From positions 1-64,000 of the forward strand of contig NZ_BCXH01000008.1 in assembly GCF_001895005.1 (NCBI RefSeq): a stretch of 64,000 nt of DNA. The letters run 5' to 3'. Below, in pieces: positions 22,882 to 31,707 of the stretch. Source of the stretch: Rhodococcus yunnanensis NBRC 103083. Lineage in GTDB: Bacteria; Actinomycetota; Actinomycetes; Mycobacteriales; Mycobacteriaceae. The stretch's first letter is position 1; each line of letters opens with the position of its first letter. The position numbers and the translations under genes are program-made. Below the pieces are notes generated by a model. It was not told where the DNA came from. It was given only the letters and a program-made list of their open reading frames with translations, and made no database searches.

Positions 22882-24292
22882 AGCGGACGAGGTACGGGGA
22901 CACCGAGCTACGGTGCTCGTCGATGTCGAGATCCTTGCCGAGCGGGGGGAACGCACGTTGAGGGCAGTTCGATCGTTCGCACACCCGGCAACCCGCTCCG
23001 ATCGGCGTCGCGACAGCCGAGCCGGCGATGTCGAGGCCCTCGGCGTACACCAACCGGTTGGCGTGCCGGATCTCACAACCCAGTCCGATCGCGAACGTCT
23101 TGCTCGGCTGGCCGTACCGGGCGGCGCGGCGCTCGACCGTGCGGGCGATCCACAGATAACTGCGCCCGTCGGGCATCTCGGCGACCTGGGTCATGATCTT
23201 GCCCGGATAAGCGAAGGTCTCGTATACGTTCCACAGTGGGCACGTTCCGCCGCTGGAGGAGAAGTGAAATCCCGTCGCCGACTGTCTCTTGGACATGTTG
23301 CCTGCTCGGTCGACCCGGACGAACGAGAACGGAACGCCGCGTAGCTTGGGACGCTGCAATGTCGAGAGGCGATGGCAGATGGTTTCGTAGCTGACCGAGA
23401 AGAATGCCGACAGCCGCTCGACGTCGTATCTGAAATCCTCTGCGACATCGTGGAACTGGTGATACGGCAGAACTGTCGCGGCAGCGAAGTAATTCGCGAA
23501 GCCGAGAACCGCGAGCTTCCTCGACGCATCCGAGGTGAAACCGCCTTCCTCGACCATCGTGTCGAGCAGATCGGCGCACTCCAGATAGGCGAGCTCGGCG
23601 GCGAACTTGAACATCTTCTGCCCACCCGACAGGTGCGGTGAGATCTCGAGAACTCTGGTCTTCGGGTCGAAACGATGCAGTACGTTCTCACCGAGGTCGA
23701 TGCGGTTGACGATCTGAACTTCGTGCACCGTCTGTAACCGTTTGGCGATCTCGCCTGCGACATCGGCGCGATGGAAACGGATGCGCGAAGTCAATTCCTC
23801 GGCGGCGGTGTCCAACTCGTGCAGGTAGTTCTGGCGTCGATAGAAGTAGTCGCGAACTTCCTCGTGAGGCTTGCTGATCGAGCCACTGCCGCTGCCGTCG
23901 CTGAAACGTTCTTCGGTGGCCGCCGCCAGCTGAGCCGTCGTGTTCCGATAGCGGCGGTGCATGTTGACCATGGCCCTGGCGAGCTGTGGATGTGACGACA
24001 CCATCTGGGCGATCTCGTGTGCGTCGACGGCGATGCCCATGTCCTGGTCGAGCGCGACCTCGCGGAGCTCGGCGACCAGTCTGGTGTCGTCCTCGGACGA
24101 GAAGAACGACGTGTCGACTCCGAACACTTCGGAAATTCGCAGCAGGACAGGCACTGTCAGCGGCCGAACGTCGTGCTCGATCTGGTTCAGATAGCTCGCC
24201 GAGATTTCGAGTTTGCCGGCAAGAGCGACCTGGCTCATCTTGCGTTCGGTACGCAGTTGCCGTAGCCGCGCGCCCGCAAAGGTCTTGGACAT
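22880..24292 (-). CDS. ramB: RamB/ScfR-type transcriptional regulator of acetate metabolism
   Basis: A 470-residue regulator. The N-terminal XRE helix-turn-helix (about 8-60, including KMSQVALAGKLEISASYLNQIE) is followed by a zinc-peptidase-like IrrE region and the DUF2083 C-terminal domain. The Cys-rich end CRVCERSNCPQRAFPP is typical of the RamB/short-chain-fatty-acid regulators, which sense acyl-CoA status. RamB represses isocitrate lyase and acetate genes in Corynebacterium and activates or represses them in mycobacteria. Gene order with aceA two genes away matches the mycobacterial locus (from memory, Rv0465c). ATG 24292. A RamB-like site lies just upstream, which suggests autoregulation. 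Confidence 0.9.
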   Translation of the reverse strand: MSKTFAGARLRQLRTERKMSQVALAGKLEISASYLNQIEHDVRPLTVPVLLRISEVFGVDTSFFSSEDDTRLVAELREVALDQDMGIAVDAHEIAQMVSSHPQLARAMVNMHRRYRNTTAQLAAATEERFSDGSGSGSISKPHEEVRDYFYRRQNYLHELDTAAEELTSRIRFHRADVAGEIAKRLQTVHEVQIVNRIDLGENVLHRFDPKTRVLEISPHLSGGQKMFKFAAELAYLECADLLDTMVEEGGFTSDASRKLAVLGFANYFAAATVLPYHQFHDVAEDFRYDVERLSAFFSVSYETICHRLSTLQRPKLRGVPFSFVRVDRAGNMSKRQSATGFHFSSSGGTCPLWNVYETFAYPGKIMTQVAEMPDGRSYLWIARTVERRAARYGQPSKTFAIGLGCEIRHANRLVYAEGLDIAGSAVATPIGAGCRVCERSNCPQRAFPPLGKDLDIDEHRSSVSPYLVR

Positions 24293-24323
24293 GTGCCTCA
24301 GGCTACGCCTGCGAAGAAATTCC

Positions 24324-24336
24324 TTAGCAAAGTTCG
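24324..24336 (-). promoter_or_regulatory. Candidate RamB-binding site upstream of ramB
   Basis: CGAACTTTGCTAA on the minus strand matches 11 of 13 positions of the corynebacterial RamB consensus RARAMTTTGCWAA. It is 31 bases from the ramB start. AGTTCGC is repeated nearby (24331, 24416, 24430), between ramB and the divergent SPW gene. Confidence 0.5.
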
Positions 24337-24464
24337 CTGGGTGACTGTCGGATCACGATCCGGTCGACGAAGGGAACATAACCCGCTGCGCAGGCGTATA
24401 CCGGTAGTGGACCTAGTTCGCTCAGCTAAAGAAGTTCGCACTACTAAGTAAGAGGGAGGCAAAC

Positions 24465-24869
24465 ATGTCCGACAATCTCCGTGAAGTCTCGCGCGATGCA
24501 CTCGTGTTGCTGGTGGGAGTCGTGTTGGTCGTGTCGACCATCTGGTTACCGGTCGGCGGTGACACCGGTGTGTCCGGAGCCATCCTCATCCTTGGAATGC
24601 TGTCTGCTGGGACCGCGCTGTGGGCCATGTCGAGCGCCTCCAGATCCAGCCACTGGGCGCACCTGGTGCTCGGTCTGATGCTCGCGCTGTCTCCCGTCGT
24701 CCTCGCATTCCCCGCTGGCCTGATGGCTGCGGATCTGTTCGCACTCGTCGGCGGAGTGATCATCGCGGCGGTCGGAGTTCTCGGCGTTCTCTCCGGTAAT
24801 CGCCGCGCGCCGGTGGCCAGCACGCTCATTGCGACGTCCTCGCGTCCGCGGGTGCGCGCGCAGCGGTAA
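24465..24869 (+). CDS. SPW-repeat-like small membrane protein
   Basis: A 134-residue protein with four predicted membrane helices (about 12-30, 36-54, 65-82, 86-108) and a basic C-terminal tail. The layout and the segments TIWLPVGGDTGVSGAIL and LVLGLMLALSPVVLAF resemble SPW-repeat membrane proteins, although the SPW triplet itself is not intact. Function unknown. ATG 24465 has a strong GAGGGAGG upstream. It diverges from ramB and is followed by a strong terminator, so it is probably monocistronic. Codon use is like that of its neighbours. Confidence 0.75.
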   Translation: MSDNLREVSRDALVLLVGVVLVVSTIWLPVGGDTGVSGAILILGMLSAGTALWAMSSASRSSHWAHLVLGLMLALSPVVLAFPAGLMAADLFALVGGVIIAAVGVLGVLSGNRRAPVASTLIATSSRPRVRAQR

Positions 24870-24890
24870 CTCGCCAGCTCTCTCGACCCC

Positions 24891-24938
24891 GAGCGCCCTT
24901 CCGTCCACCGGCTCGAATCGGTGGACGGGAGGGCGCTC
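24891..24938 (+). terminator. Hairpin terminator after the SPW-like gene
   Basis: Arms of 19 bases at 24891-24909 (GAGCGCCCTTCCGTCCACC) and 24920-24938 pair with one mismatch around a 10-base loop, 22 bases after the stop codon. Confidence 0.85.
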
Positions 24939-25381
24939 TGTCGTGCGACGCCTGACCATGTGGCGAGATTCCGGGGGCCGTCATGGCCATCTGGTCCCGT
25001 CGGAGGGCGGAAAATCAGGGTGATTGCAGTCACAACTAGCTAAAAGCACCGAGTCGACTGGCTCGATTCAGACGATTTCCATCCAGCCGTACGCTCGTCC
25101 GGTTATATTTACGTTCATTGCGTTCACGGCCTGCAGGTTTGGCCTACTGGCGAGTAGGAAGCCTGCCCAATTGGCGCGCGTTTTGCCCGGAAAATCTTCG
25201 CAACGTTAGCAAGCGAATCTGGAAATATAGCCAAGATTGGCAGTAGTAACAGGTGGACGGGCCTTTTTGGATGTGTCATGGTTTTTAGGAAGCATCTGGA
25301 GAACACCCACAGGGCCTGGCAACGGTGTGAAGAAATCGCGCACCGACCGGCCGATCAGATCAGAAAAGACTGGAGCTGACG
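24939..25381 (+). promoter_or_regulatory. Long intergenic region upstream of aceA
   Basis: No credible gene is seen in these 443 bases. The part from 25020 to 25270 is less GC-rich than the rest and should carry the aceA promoter. A possible RamB-like element is CTTGCTAAC on the minus strand at 25205-25213, and GCAACGTTAGC at 25199-25209 is near-palindromic. Upstream distance and base composition suggest elaborate control of isocitrate lyase. Motif assignments are weak. Confidence 0.4.
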
Positions 25382-26671
25382 ATGTCGACCACCGGCACCC
25401 CGAAGACCACCGAAGAGATCCAGAAGGATTGGGACACGAATCCTCGCTGGAACGGCGTGACGCGTAACTTCACCGCCGAGCAGGTTTCCAAGCTGCAGGG
25501 CACCGTCGTCGAAGAGGCAACTCTCGCACGGCGTGGGTCCGAGATCCTCTGGGACCTCGTGAACAACGAGGACTACATCAACTCGCTCGGTGCACTCACG
25601 GGCAACCAGGCAGTCCAGCAGGTCCGCGCCGGCCTCCGTGCCATCTACCTGTCCGGCTGGCAGGTCGCAGGAGACGCGAACCTCTCGGGCCACACCTACC
25701 CCGACCAGAGCCTGTACCCGGCCAACTCGGTGCCGACCGTCGTTCGCCGCATCAACAACGCACTGCTGCGCGCCGACGAGATCGCCAAGGTCGAGGGTGA
25801 CACTTCGGTCGCCAACTGGCTCGCACCCGTCGTCGCCGACGCGGAAGCCGGCTTCGGCGGCGCGCTCAACGCGTACGAACTGCAGAAGGCCATGATCGCG
25901 GCAGGCGCAGCAGGTGTGCACTGGGAGGACCAGCTCGCATCGGAGAAGAAGTGCGGCCACCTCGGCGGCAAGGTTCTGATCCCCACCCAGCAGCACATCC
26001 GCACCCTGACCTCGGCGCGCCTCGCGTCGGACGTCGCCGATGTTCCTTCGGTGATCATCGCCCGCACCGACGCCGAGGCCGCAACGCTGATCACCTCGGA
26101 CGTGGACGAGCGCGACGTGGAGTTCCTCGACGGAACTCGCACCGCCGAGGGCTTCTTCGGTGTGAAGAACGGCATCGAGCCCTGCATCGCTCGTGCCAAG
26201 GCATACGCCCCGTACGCAGACCTCATCTGGATGGAGACCGGTGTCCCGGACCTCGAGGTCGCGAAGAAGTTCTCCGAGTCGGTGCGCAGCGAATTCCCCG
26301 ATCAGCTGCTCGCCTACAACTGCTCGCCTTCGTTCAACTGGAAGGCACATCTGGACGACGCGACCATCGCGAAGTTCCAGAAGGAGCTCGGCGCGATGGG
26401 CTTCAAGTTCCAGTTCATCACCCTCGCAGGCTTCCACTCGCTCAACTACGGCATGTTCGACCTGGCACACGGCTACGCCCGCGAAGGCATGACCGCGTTC
26501 GTCGACCTGCAGGAGCGCGAGTTCAAGGCTGCGGCCGAGCGCGGCTTCACCGCCGTCAAGCACCAGCGTGAGGTCGGCGCAGGCTACTTCGACACCATCG
26601 CCACCACGGTCGATCCGAACACCTCGACCGCAGCTCTGAAGGGCTCGACCGAAGAGGGACAGTTCCACTGA
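25382..26671 (+). CDS. aceA: Isocitrate lyase
   Basis: A 429-residue enzyme cleaving isocitrate to glyoxylate and succinate, the first step of the glyoxylate shunt. The active-site loop KKCGH (189-193, catalytic Cys191) and the metal-binding ARTDAEAA segment are present, as are the N-terminal [13 protein letters not shown]-type segment and the NCSPSFNW motif. The length matches the short Icl1-type enzyme of mycobacteria and corynebacteria. ATG 25382 is preceded by GGAGCTGACG. It is followed after 48 bases by fadB2, probably in the same transcript, and RamB is the expected regulator. Confidence 0.97.
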   Translation: MSTTGTPKTTEEIQKDWDTNPRWNGVTRNFTAEQVSKLQGTVVEEATLARRGSEILWDLVNNEDYINSLGALTGNQAVQQVRAGLRAIYLSGWQVAGDANLSGHTYPDQSLYPANSVPTVVRRINNALLRADEIAKVEGDTSVANWLAPVVADAEAGFGGALNAYELQKAMIAAGAAGVHWEDQLASEKKCGHLGGKVLIPTQQHIRTLTSARLASDVADVPSVIIARTDAEAATLITSDVDERDVEFLDGTRTAEGFFGVKNGIEPCIARAKAYAPYADLIWMETGVPDLEVAKKFSESVRSEFPDQLLAYNCSPSFNWKAHLDDATIAKFQKELGAMGFKFQFITLAGFHSLNYGMFDLAHGYAREGMTAFVDLQEREFKAAAERGFTAVKHQREVGAGYFDTIATTVDPNTSTAALKGSTEEGQFH

Positions 26672-26719
26672 TCCGTCAGCACTGATCCGACCGGTCGACT
26701 GGTAGTAGAGGGAGCTGAC

Positions 26720-27604
26720 GTGACCAGCGAGAAGATTCAGCGAGTCGGCGTGATCGGCGCCGGGCAGATGGGTGCAGGAATTGCCGAAGTCTGCGCACGC
26801 GCTCACGTCGACGTGCTGGTCTACGAGCAGACACGTGAACTGACGGCCGCAGGACGCGCACGCATCCTGCGGTCGTTGGATCGCGGCGTCAGTAGCGGGA
26901 AGATCACCGAACGCGAGCGAGAGCAAGCCGCATGGCGGCTGCGCTTCACCTCCGATCTCGGTGATTTTGCCGATCGTCAGCTCGTGGTCGAGGCGGTGTT
27001 GGAAGACGAGAAGGTCAAGGCGGACATCTTCGCCGAGCTCGACTCGGTGGTGACGGACCCGAATGCCGTTCTCGCCTCGAACACCTCCTCGATTCCGATC
27101 ATGAAACTGGGGATCGCCACCAAGGCCCCCGATCGGGTCGTCGGAATGCACTTCTTCAACCCGGTGCCGGTGCTTCCGCTGGTCGAGCTCGTCACCACAC
27201 TGAAGACGAGTGAGGCCGTGTCGGAACGGGCGGAGAGATTCGCCGGTGACGTACTCGGCAAGCAGGTCGTCCGATCGGCAGACCGCTCCGGGTTCGTGGT
27301 CAATGCTCTGCTGGTGCCCTACCTTCTCTCGGCCATCCGCATGGTCGAGTCGGGCTTCGCCACCAAGGAGGACGTCGACAAGGCGACGGTGCTCGGACTC
27401 GCACATCCGATGGGCCCGCTCGCGCTGGCCGACCTCGTCGGGCTCGATACGGTCAAGTCCATCGCCGACTCGATGTACGCCGAGTTCAAGGAGCCGCTCT
27501 TCTCCGCCCCGCCGCTGCTGCTGCGCATGGTCGAGGCGGGGCTGGTGGGCAAGAAGACCGGAGCGGGGTTCTACAAGTACGAGAACGGTCGGGTCGCGAA
27601 ATAG
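26720..27604 (+). CDS. fadB2: 3-hydroxybutyryl-CoA dehydrogenase (FadB2 type)
   Basis: A 294-residue NAD(P)-dependent dehydrogenase. The Rossmann motif is GAGQMGAG (13-20). Conserved later segments are ASNTSSIPIMKLG, the catalytic-His motif VVGMHFFNPVPVLPLVE, and GFVVNALLVPYLLSAIRM, with the C-terminal dimer domain (ADLVGLDTVKSIADSMY). It interconverts acetoacetyl-CoA and 3-hydroxybutyryl-CoA. The start GTG 26720 follows GGGAGCTGAC, a leader nearly the same as that of aceA. The position after aceA matches the mycobacterial icl-fadB2 pair. Confidence 0.95.
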   Translation: MTSEKIQRVGVIGAGQMGAGIAEVCARAHVDVLVYEQTRELTAAGRARILRSLDRGVSSGKITEREREQAAWRLRFTSDLGDFADRQLVVEAVLEDEKVKADIFAELDSVVTDPNAVLASNTSSIPIMKLGIATKAPDRVVGMHFFNPVPVLPLVELVTTLKTSEAVSERAERFAGDVLGKQVVRSADRSGFVVNALLVPYLLSAIRMVESGFATKEDVDKATVLGLAHPMGPLALADLVGLDTVKSIADSMYAEFKEPLFSAPPLLLRMVEAGLVGKKTGAGFYKYENGRVAK

Positions 27605-27646
27605 GTACACGTGGTGTGGGTGTGCGTGGTCTGAAAGGGACTCGAC

Positions 27647-29938
27647 ATGGCCAGCAGTGAAGCCGAGTTCGGTTCGAGCGTCCTGGGGTACCCGAGGATC
27701 GGGCTGCGACGCGAGCTCAAACGCGCGCTGGAGGCGTACTGGCATGGCTCGTCGAGCAGGGCGACGCTGGAAGCTGTCGGACGCACCATTCAAGAGGACA
27801 CCTGGAACGAGCTTCACGCGATCGGGTTGACTCAGGTCCCCGGAAACACGTTCTCGTACTACGACCACGTGCTCGACGATGCTCTCCTGTTCGGTGCCGT
27901 GCCGACACGGTTCGAGCACCTCTCAGGCGGCCTTCATCCCCTCGACTTCTACTTCACGATGGCTCGCGGTACGCCGGAACTCCCGCCGCTAGAGCTGGTG
28001 CGGTACTTCGATTCGAATTATTACTATCGTCAGCCGGAGATCGACGAGACGACGTCGTTCTCGCTGCACGCGGAGTCGCTGATCGACGAGTTCGATCGCG
28101 CCAGGGCGTCGGGCATCGAGTTGCGTCCCGTCGTTCTGGGGCCGGTGTCACTTCTGCTGTTGTCCAAACCGGGTCCTGATGCGGCAGAGCAGTTTTCGCC
28201 ACTCGACCGGCTCGACGATCTGCTGCCCCACTACGCCGCACTGCTCGAACGGCTCGCCAAGCGCGGCGCCACGTGCGTTCAGCTGGACGAGCCTGCCTTC
28301 ACCGGCGAACGAACCGAGGATGAACTCGCCGCGCTCGATCGCGCCTACACCGCGCTCTCGACGACCGCCCTCCGTCCGCGCTTGCTCGTGACAGGTCAGT
28401 ACGGCTCACTCGGACCGGCTCTGCCGATTCTTGCGGCCACCAAGATCGAGGCCATCGGTCTCGATCTCGTCGCGGGACGGATGACGCCGGACGATCTCGC
28501 CGCGATCCCTGGCATGAGGCGAAAGCGCCTCTACGCGGGAGTCGTCAACGGACGCAACGTCTGGCGCGCCGACCGCGTCGTCGTGCTCGAGTACCTGAAC
28601 CGGCTGAAAGAGGTGTGCCCCGATCTGGTCGTCTCGACATCGTCGACGCTCCTTCATGTTCCGTACGACGTGTTGTCCGAGTACGACATCGACGGCAACG
28701 TCGCCGATCGCCTCGCTTTCGCGCAGCAGAAGGTAGGAGAAGTCGTCGCGCTGGCGAAGGCGCTCACCGACGGGCCGTCGGACAAGTGGCGCAAGAGACC
28801 TACCGAGGTGCATTTCAAGCAGAAGCACGCGGTGCGGCACCGCGTCTACAACATCACTCCCGAGATGCGCGAGCGAATTCCCTACGCCGAGCGCAAGATC
28901 GCGCAGCAGGAGGCGCTGCACTTGCCGCTGGTGCCGTCGACCACACTCGGTTCGTTCCCTCAGACCGGAGCCATGCGCCAGGCTCGATACGAACTGAGTC
29001 AGGGCAGGCTGAGCGAGGACGAGTACCGCAAGCTCGTCGAGAGCGAGATCGAACAGGTCATCCGTCTGCAGGAGGACATCGGACTCGATGTCCTGGTGCA
29101 CGGCGAGATCGAGCGGAACGACATGGTCCAATTCTTCGCCGACGCGCTCGACGGATTCGCCACGACGACCAACGGGTGGGTGCAGGCGTACGGATCTCGT
29201 TGTGTCCGACCGCCGATTCTCTACGGAGACGTTGCGCGCCCGGCGCCGATGAGTGTGGAATGGACGGCCTTCGCCCAGTCGCTGACCGACAAGCCGGTCA
29301 AGGCGATCCTGACGGGCCCGGTGACGATGCTCGCCCGGTCGTTCGTTCGCCAGGACCAACCGCTGCACGAGACGGCCGACCAGGTGGCGCTCGTGGTCCG
29401 CGACGAGATCGCCGACCTGGAGAAGGCGGGGATCGGGATCATCCAGGTCGACGAGCCGGCGCTGCGTGAGCTACTTCCGCTGCGGGAGAAGGGGCGTGAG
29501 GAGTATCTCCGCTGGTCGGTCGCGGCATTTCGGCTGGCCACTGCAGGCGCGAAACCCCAGACACAGATTCACACGCACCTGAGCTACTCGACCAGGGCGT
29601 CGGTGGTCGAGGCCATCGAGAAGCTCGACTGCGATGTGACGGCGGTCGTCGCGACGAGGTCCATCACCTGGGTTCTCGGGGCGCTGCAGGAGAACGTGCT
29701 GAGTCACGGGGTGGGGCCGGGGGTGTACGAAAGTCGTTCTGCGCGAATCCCGGACATAGACGAGCTGGACGAACTGCTGACGCAGGCAGCGCGGACCGTC
29801 GATCCCGATCGGTTGTGGGCGAACCCCGACGGAGGGTTGAAAACGCGTCACTATTGGCAACTCGAACCATCACTGCGTAATTTGGTGGCAGCGGCGCGAC
29901 GGGTGCGCCGACGAGCGGAACAGGGGATCGATCGGTGA
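27647..29938 (+). CDS. MetE-like protein (cobalamin-independent methionine synthase fold) lacking most zinc ligands
   Basis: A 763-residue protein with both MetE halves. The N-terminal LGYPRIGLRRELKRALEAYW and RYFDSNYYYRQPE, and the C-terminal VPSTTLGSFPQT, EIERNDMVQFF, NGWVQAYGSR and QVDEPALRELLPL segments, are conserved. Key catalytic positions are changed. By alignment to E. coli MetE (offset +3), zinc ligand His641 is kept as His644, but Cys643 is Ser646, Glu665 is Val668 and Cys726 is Gly729; the catalytic His694 is Arg697. Homocysteine activation by zinc therefore looks impossible by the known mechanism. It may be an inactive paralog with a regulatory role or a repurposed enzyme. The frame is intact, so it is not a pseudogene. 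It lies 42 bases after fadB2, and its stop overlaps the start of a small membrane-protein gene. Confidence 0.85.
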   Translation: MASSEAEFGSSVLGYPRIGLRRELKRALEAYWHGSSSRATLEAVGRTIQEDTWNELHAIGLTQVPGNTFSYYDHVLDDALLFGAVPTRFEHLSGGLHPLDFYFTMARGTPELPPLELVRYFDSNYYYRQPEIDETTSFSLHAESLIDEFDRARASGIELRPVVLGPVSLLLLSKPGPDAAEQFSPLDRLDDLLPHYAALLERLAKRGATCVQLDEPAFTGERTEDELAALDRAYTALSTTALRPRLLVTGQYGSLGPALPILAATKIEAIGLDLVAGRMTPDDLAAIPGMRRKRLYAGVVNGRNVWRADRVVVLEYLNRLKEVCPDLVVSTSSTLLHVPYDVLSEYDIDGNVADRLAFAQQKVGEVVALAKALTDGPSDKWRKRPTEVHFKQKHAVRHRVYNITPEMRERIPYAERKIAQQEALHLPLVPSTTLGSFPQTGAMRQARYELSQGRLSEDEYRKLVESEIEQVIRLQEDIGLDVLVHGEIERNDMVQFFADALDGFATTTNGWVQAYGSRCVRPPILYGDVARPAPMSVEWTAFAQSLTDKPVKAILTGPVTMLARSFVRQDQPLHETADQVALVVRDEIADLEKAGIGIIQVDEPALRELLPLREKGREEYLRWSVAAFRLATAGAKPQTQIHTHLSYSTRASVVEAIEKLDCDVTAVVATRSITWVLGALQENVLSHGVGPGVYESRSARIPDIDELDELLTQAARTVDPDRLWANPDGGLKTRHYWQLEPSLRNLVAAARRVRRRAEQGIDR

Positions 29939-30210
29939 GCAAATCGAAGAAGTCGGGCGGGATTCTTCCGAAGGTGTTCGGAATCGGATTGGCCGCAACG
30001 GGTGCAGCGCACTTTGTCGTCCCCGAGGCGTTCGAGGGCATCACCAAGCGGCCGTTTCCGCAGGACACCAAGACCTGGATCACGCGCAACGGTGCGACCG
30101 AGCTCGTTGTCGGAGCCGCAATCGCGCATCCGAAGACTCGTAAGTTCGGGCTGGTGAGCCTGGGTGCCTACGTCGGCTGGTTGGGATACAACATCGCACG
30201 GAACAGCTAG
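29935..30210 (+). CDS. Small protein of unknown function coupled to the MetE-like gene
   Basis: A 91-residue protein with a basic start (MSKSKKSGG), a hydrophobic segment at about 11-29 (LPKVFGIGLAATGAAHFVV), the motif PEAFEGITKRPFPQDTKTWITRNGATELVVGAAI, and a second hydrophobic stretch near the C-terminus. It resembles short DoxX-like membrane proteins of Nocardiales. The start is GTG 29935, overlapping the TGA of the MetE-like gene in a GTGA, so translation is coupled and the two products are likely to be needed together. A strong terminator follows. No function is assigned. Confidence 0.75.
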   Translation: MSKSKKSGGILPKVFGIGLAATGAAHFVVPEAFEGITKRPFPQDTKTWITRNGATELVVGAAIAHPKTRKFGLVSLGAYVGWLGYNIARNS

Positions 30211-30237
30211 CGCGCACCAGCTGAATTTGTCGTCAAT

Positions 30238-30275
30238 CACTCGCTCGAGCCGGGAATAGCCTGCTCGAGCGAGTG
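30238..30275 (+). terminator. Hairpin terminator after the MetE-like operon
   Basis: Perfect 13-base arms CACTCGCTCGAGC (30238-30250) and its complement (30263-30275) flank a 12-base loop and are followed by a short T-rich stretch. Confidence 0.85.
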
Positions 30276-30317
30276 TCCGTTTTGCAAGGTTACCGATGCG
30301 TAGGTAGCAATGGATGA

Positions 30318-31358
30318 ATGACTTCAGTTTCTGCCTACACGGCCACAGCCGCAGACGCCCCTCTCGAGAAGGTCACGATAGAGCGTCGTGAGCTCGGCCC
30401 GAAGGACGTCCTCATCAAGGTCGAGTACGCCGGTATCTGCCATTCGGACATTCACACCGCACGGAACGAGTGGGGCGGCACCAACTACCCGGTCGTCCCC
30501 GGACACGAAATCGCAGGCATCGTCGCCGAGATAGGATCCGACGTGACCGGACACAAGGTCGGCGATCGCGTCGGCGTCGGCTGTTTCGTCGACTCCTGTG
30601 GCAAGTGCGAAGCCTGTCTCGCGGGCGAGGAGCAGTACTGCATCGAGGGTGTGACAGGCACCTACAACGCTGGGTTGCCCGACGGCTCCATCACCCAGGG
30701 TGGCTACTCGACGCACATCGTCGTCACCGAGGGCTTCGTGCTGCGCATTCCGGAGGGCATCGAACTCGACGTCGCTGCGCCACTGCTGTGCGCGGGCATC
30801 ACGCTGTACTCGCCGCTCAAGCACTGGGGAGCGGGGCCGGGCAAGAAGGTCGCCATCATCGGTCTCGGCGGACTCGGCCACGTCGGCGTGAAGATCGCGC
30901 ATGCTCTCGGCGCCGAGGTCACCGTGCTCAGCCAGACCCTGAGCAAGGAAGAGGACGGCAAGCGCCTCGGAGCCGACCACTATTACGCCACCTCCGACGA
31001 GAAGACCTTCGAGAAACTCGCCGGCGAATTCGACCTGATCATCAACACCGTGTCCGCCAAGATCGACATGGACAAGCACATGTCCCTGCTGGCGATCAAC
31101 GGCTCGCTCGTCATCCTCGGTCTGCCGTCCGAGCCGATCGAGGTGCAGGGATTCACCCTCGCCGCCAACCGCCGCAGCCTCGCGGGATCGATGGTCGGCG
31201 GCATCGCACAGACTCAGGAAATGCTCGACTTCTGCGCCGAACACCACATCGGCGCCGAAATCGAGACCATCTCGGCGGAGCAGATCAACGAGGCGTACGA
31301 GCGGGTGCTGAAGAGCGACGTGCGGTACCGATTCGTGATCGACGCCAAGACTTTCTGA
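30318..31358 (+). CDS. adhC: NAD(P)-dependent zinc alcohol dehydrogenase (AdhC/CAD-like)
   Basis: A 346-residue medium-chain dehydrogenase, the same length as mycobacterial AdhC. The catalytic-zinc region is CHSDIH...PGHEIAG. The structural-zinc loop is [15 protein letters not shown], the Rossmann motif is [13 protein letters not shown], and the NADP-type [26 protein letters not shown] segment follows. It would reduce aldehydes, including cinnamyl- or short-chain types, with NADPH. ATG 30318. It is flanked by a terminator upstream and by an independent small gene downstream, so it is probably a single-gene unit. Confidence 0.92.
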   Translation: MTSVSAYTATAADAPLEKVTIERRELGPKDVLIKVEYAGICHSDIHTARNEWGGTNYPVVPGHEIAGIVAEIGSDVTGHKVGDRVGVGCFVDSCGKCEACLAGEEQYCIEGVTGTYNAGLPDGSITQGGYSTHIVVTEGFVLRIPEGIELDVAAPLLCAGITLYSPLKHWGAGPGKKVAIIGLGGLGHVGVKIAHALGAEVTVLSQTLSKEEDGKRLGADHYYATSDEKTFEKLAGEFDLIINTVSAKIDMDKHMSLLAINGSLVILGLPSEPIEVQGFTLAANRRSLAGSMVGGIAQTQEMLDFCAEHHIGAEIETISAEQINEAYERVLKSDVRYRFVIDAKTF

Positions 31359-31469
31359 CCCTCGGGACTTTTTGATCCTCGGGAATTTCTGTTCGGAATG
31401 TGGTGACGTGCCCAGCCGGGCGAGCGTAGCTTCGAAATCGGGTCGCTTTCATGCAACGGAGGACTCGAG

Positions 31470-31691
31470 ATGAAACTGAACACGTTCACCGGCTGGGCCG
31501 CGTACGGCTTGTTCGTGGTTGCGGTCGCATCACTCGGCATGTTCCTCGTCGCCGCAGGCTACGGACACGGAGCGCTGGCGATACTCGCCGGTTGCGTGTG
31601 CGTCGTGGCCATCGCAACGGCAATGGGACTCGTCGGTGGAGTCGTCAAGCACGACCACAGGATCCATCGGGACACACCGCGGTTGCTGTGA
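31470..31691 (+). CDS. Small two-helix membrane protein
   Basis: A 73-residue protein with two hydrophobic helices (about 9-30 and 34-58) and a His-rich short tail (KHDHRIHRDTP). GGAGG stands 9 bases upstream of ATG 31470, which supports translation. The pattern is common in Rhodococcus but no function is known. It ends 16 bases before the stop of the convergent PPK2 gene. Confidence 0.7.
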   Translation: MKLNTFTGWAAYGLFVVAVASLGMFLVAAGYGHGALAILAGCVCVVAIATAMGLVGGVVKHDHRIHRDTPRLL

Positions 31692-31707
31692 CCGTCGAGC
31701 GGCGTCT

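Noticed and set aside
27605-27646. Cobalamin riboswitch before the MetE-like gene.
   Set aside because: The gap to fadB2 is only 42 bases, too short for such a structure.
25355-27919. Long open frame on the minus strand opposite aceA and fadB2 (854 codons).
   Set aside because: It mirrors two well-conserved genes in a GC-rich third-position frame and has no protein signature of its own.
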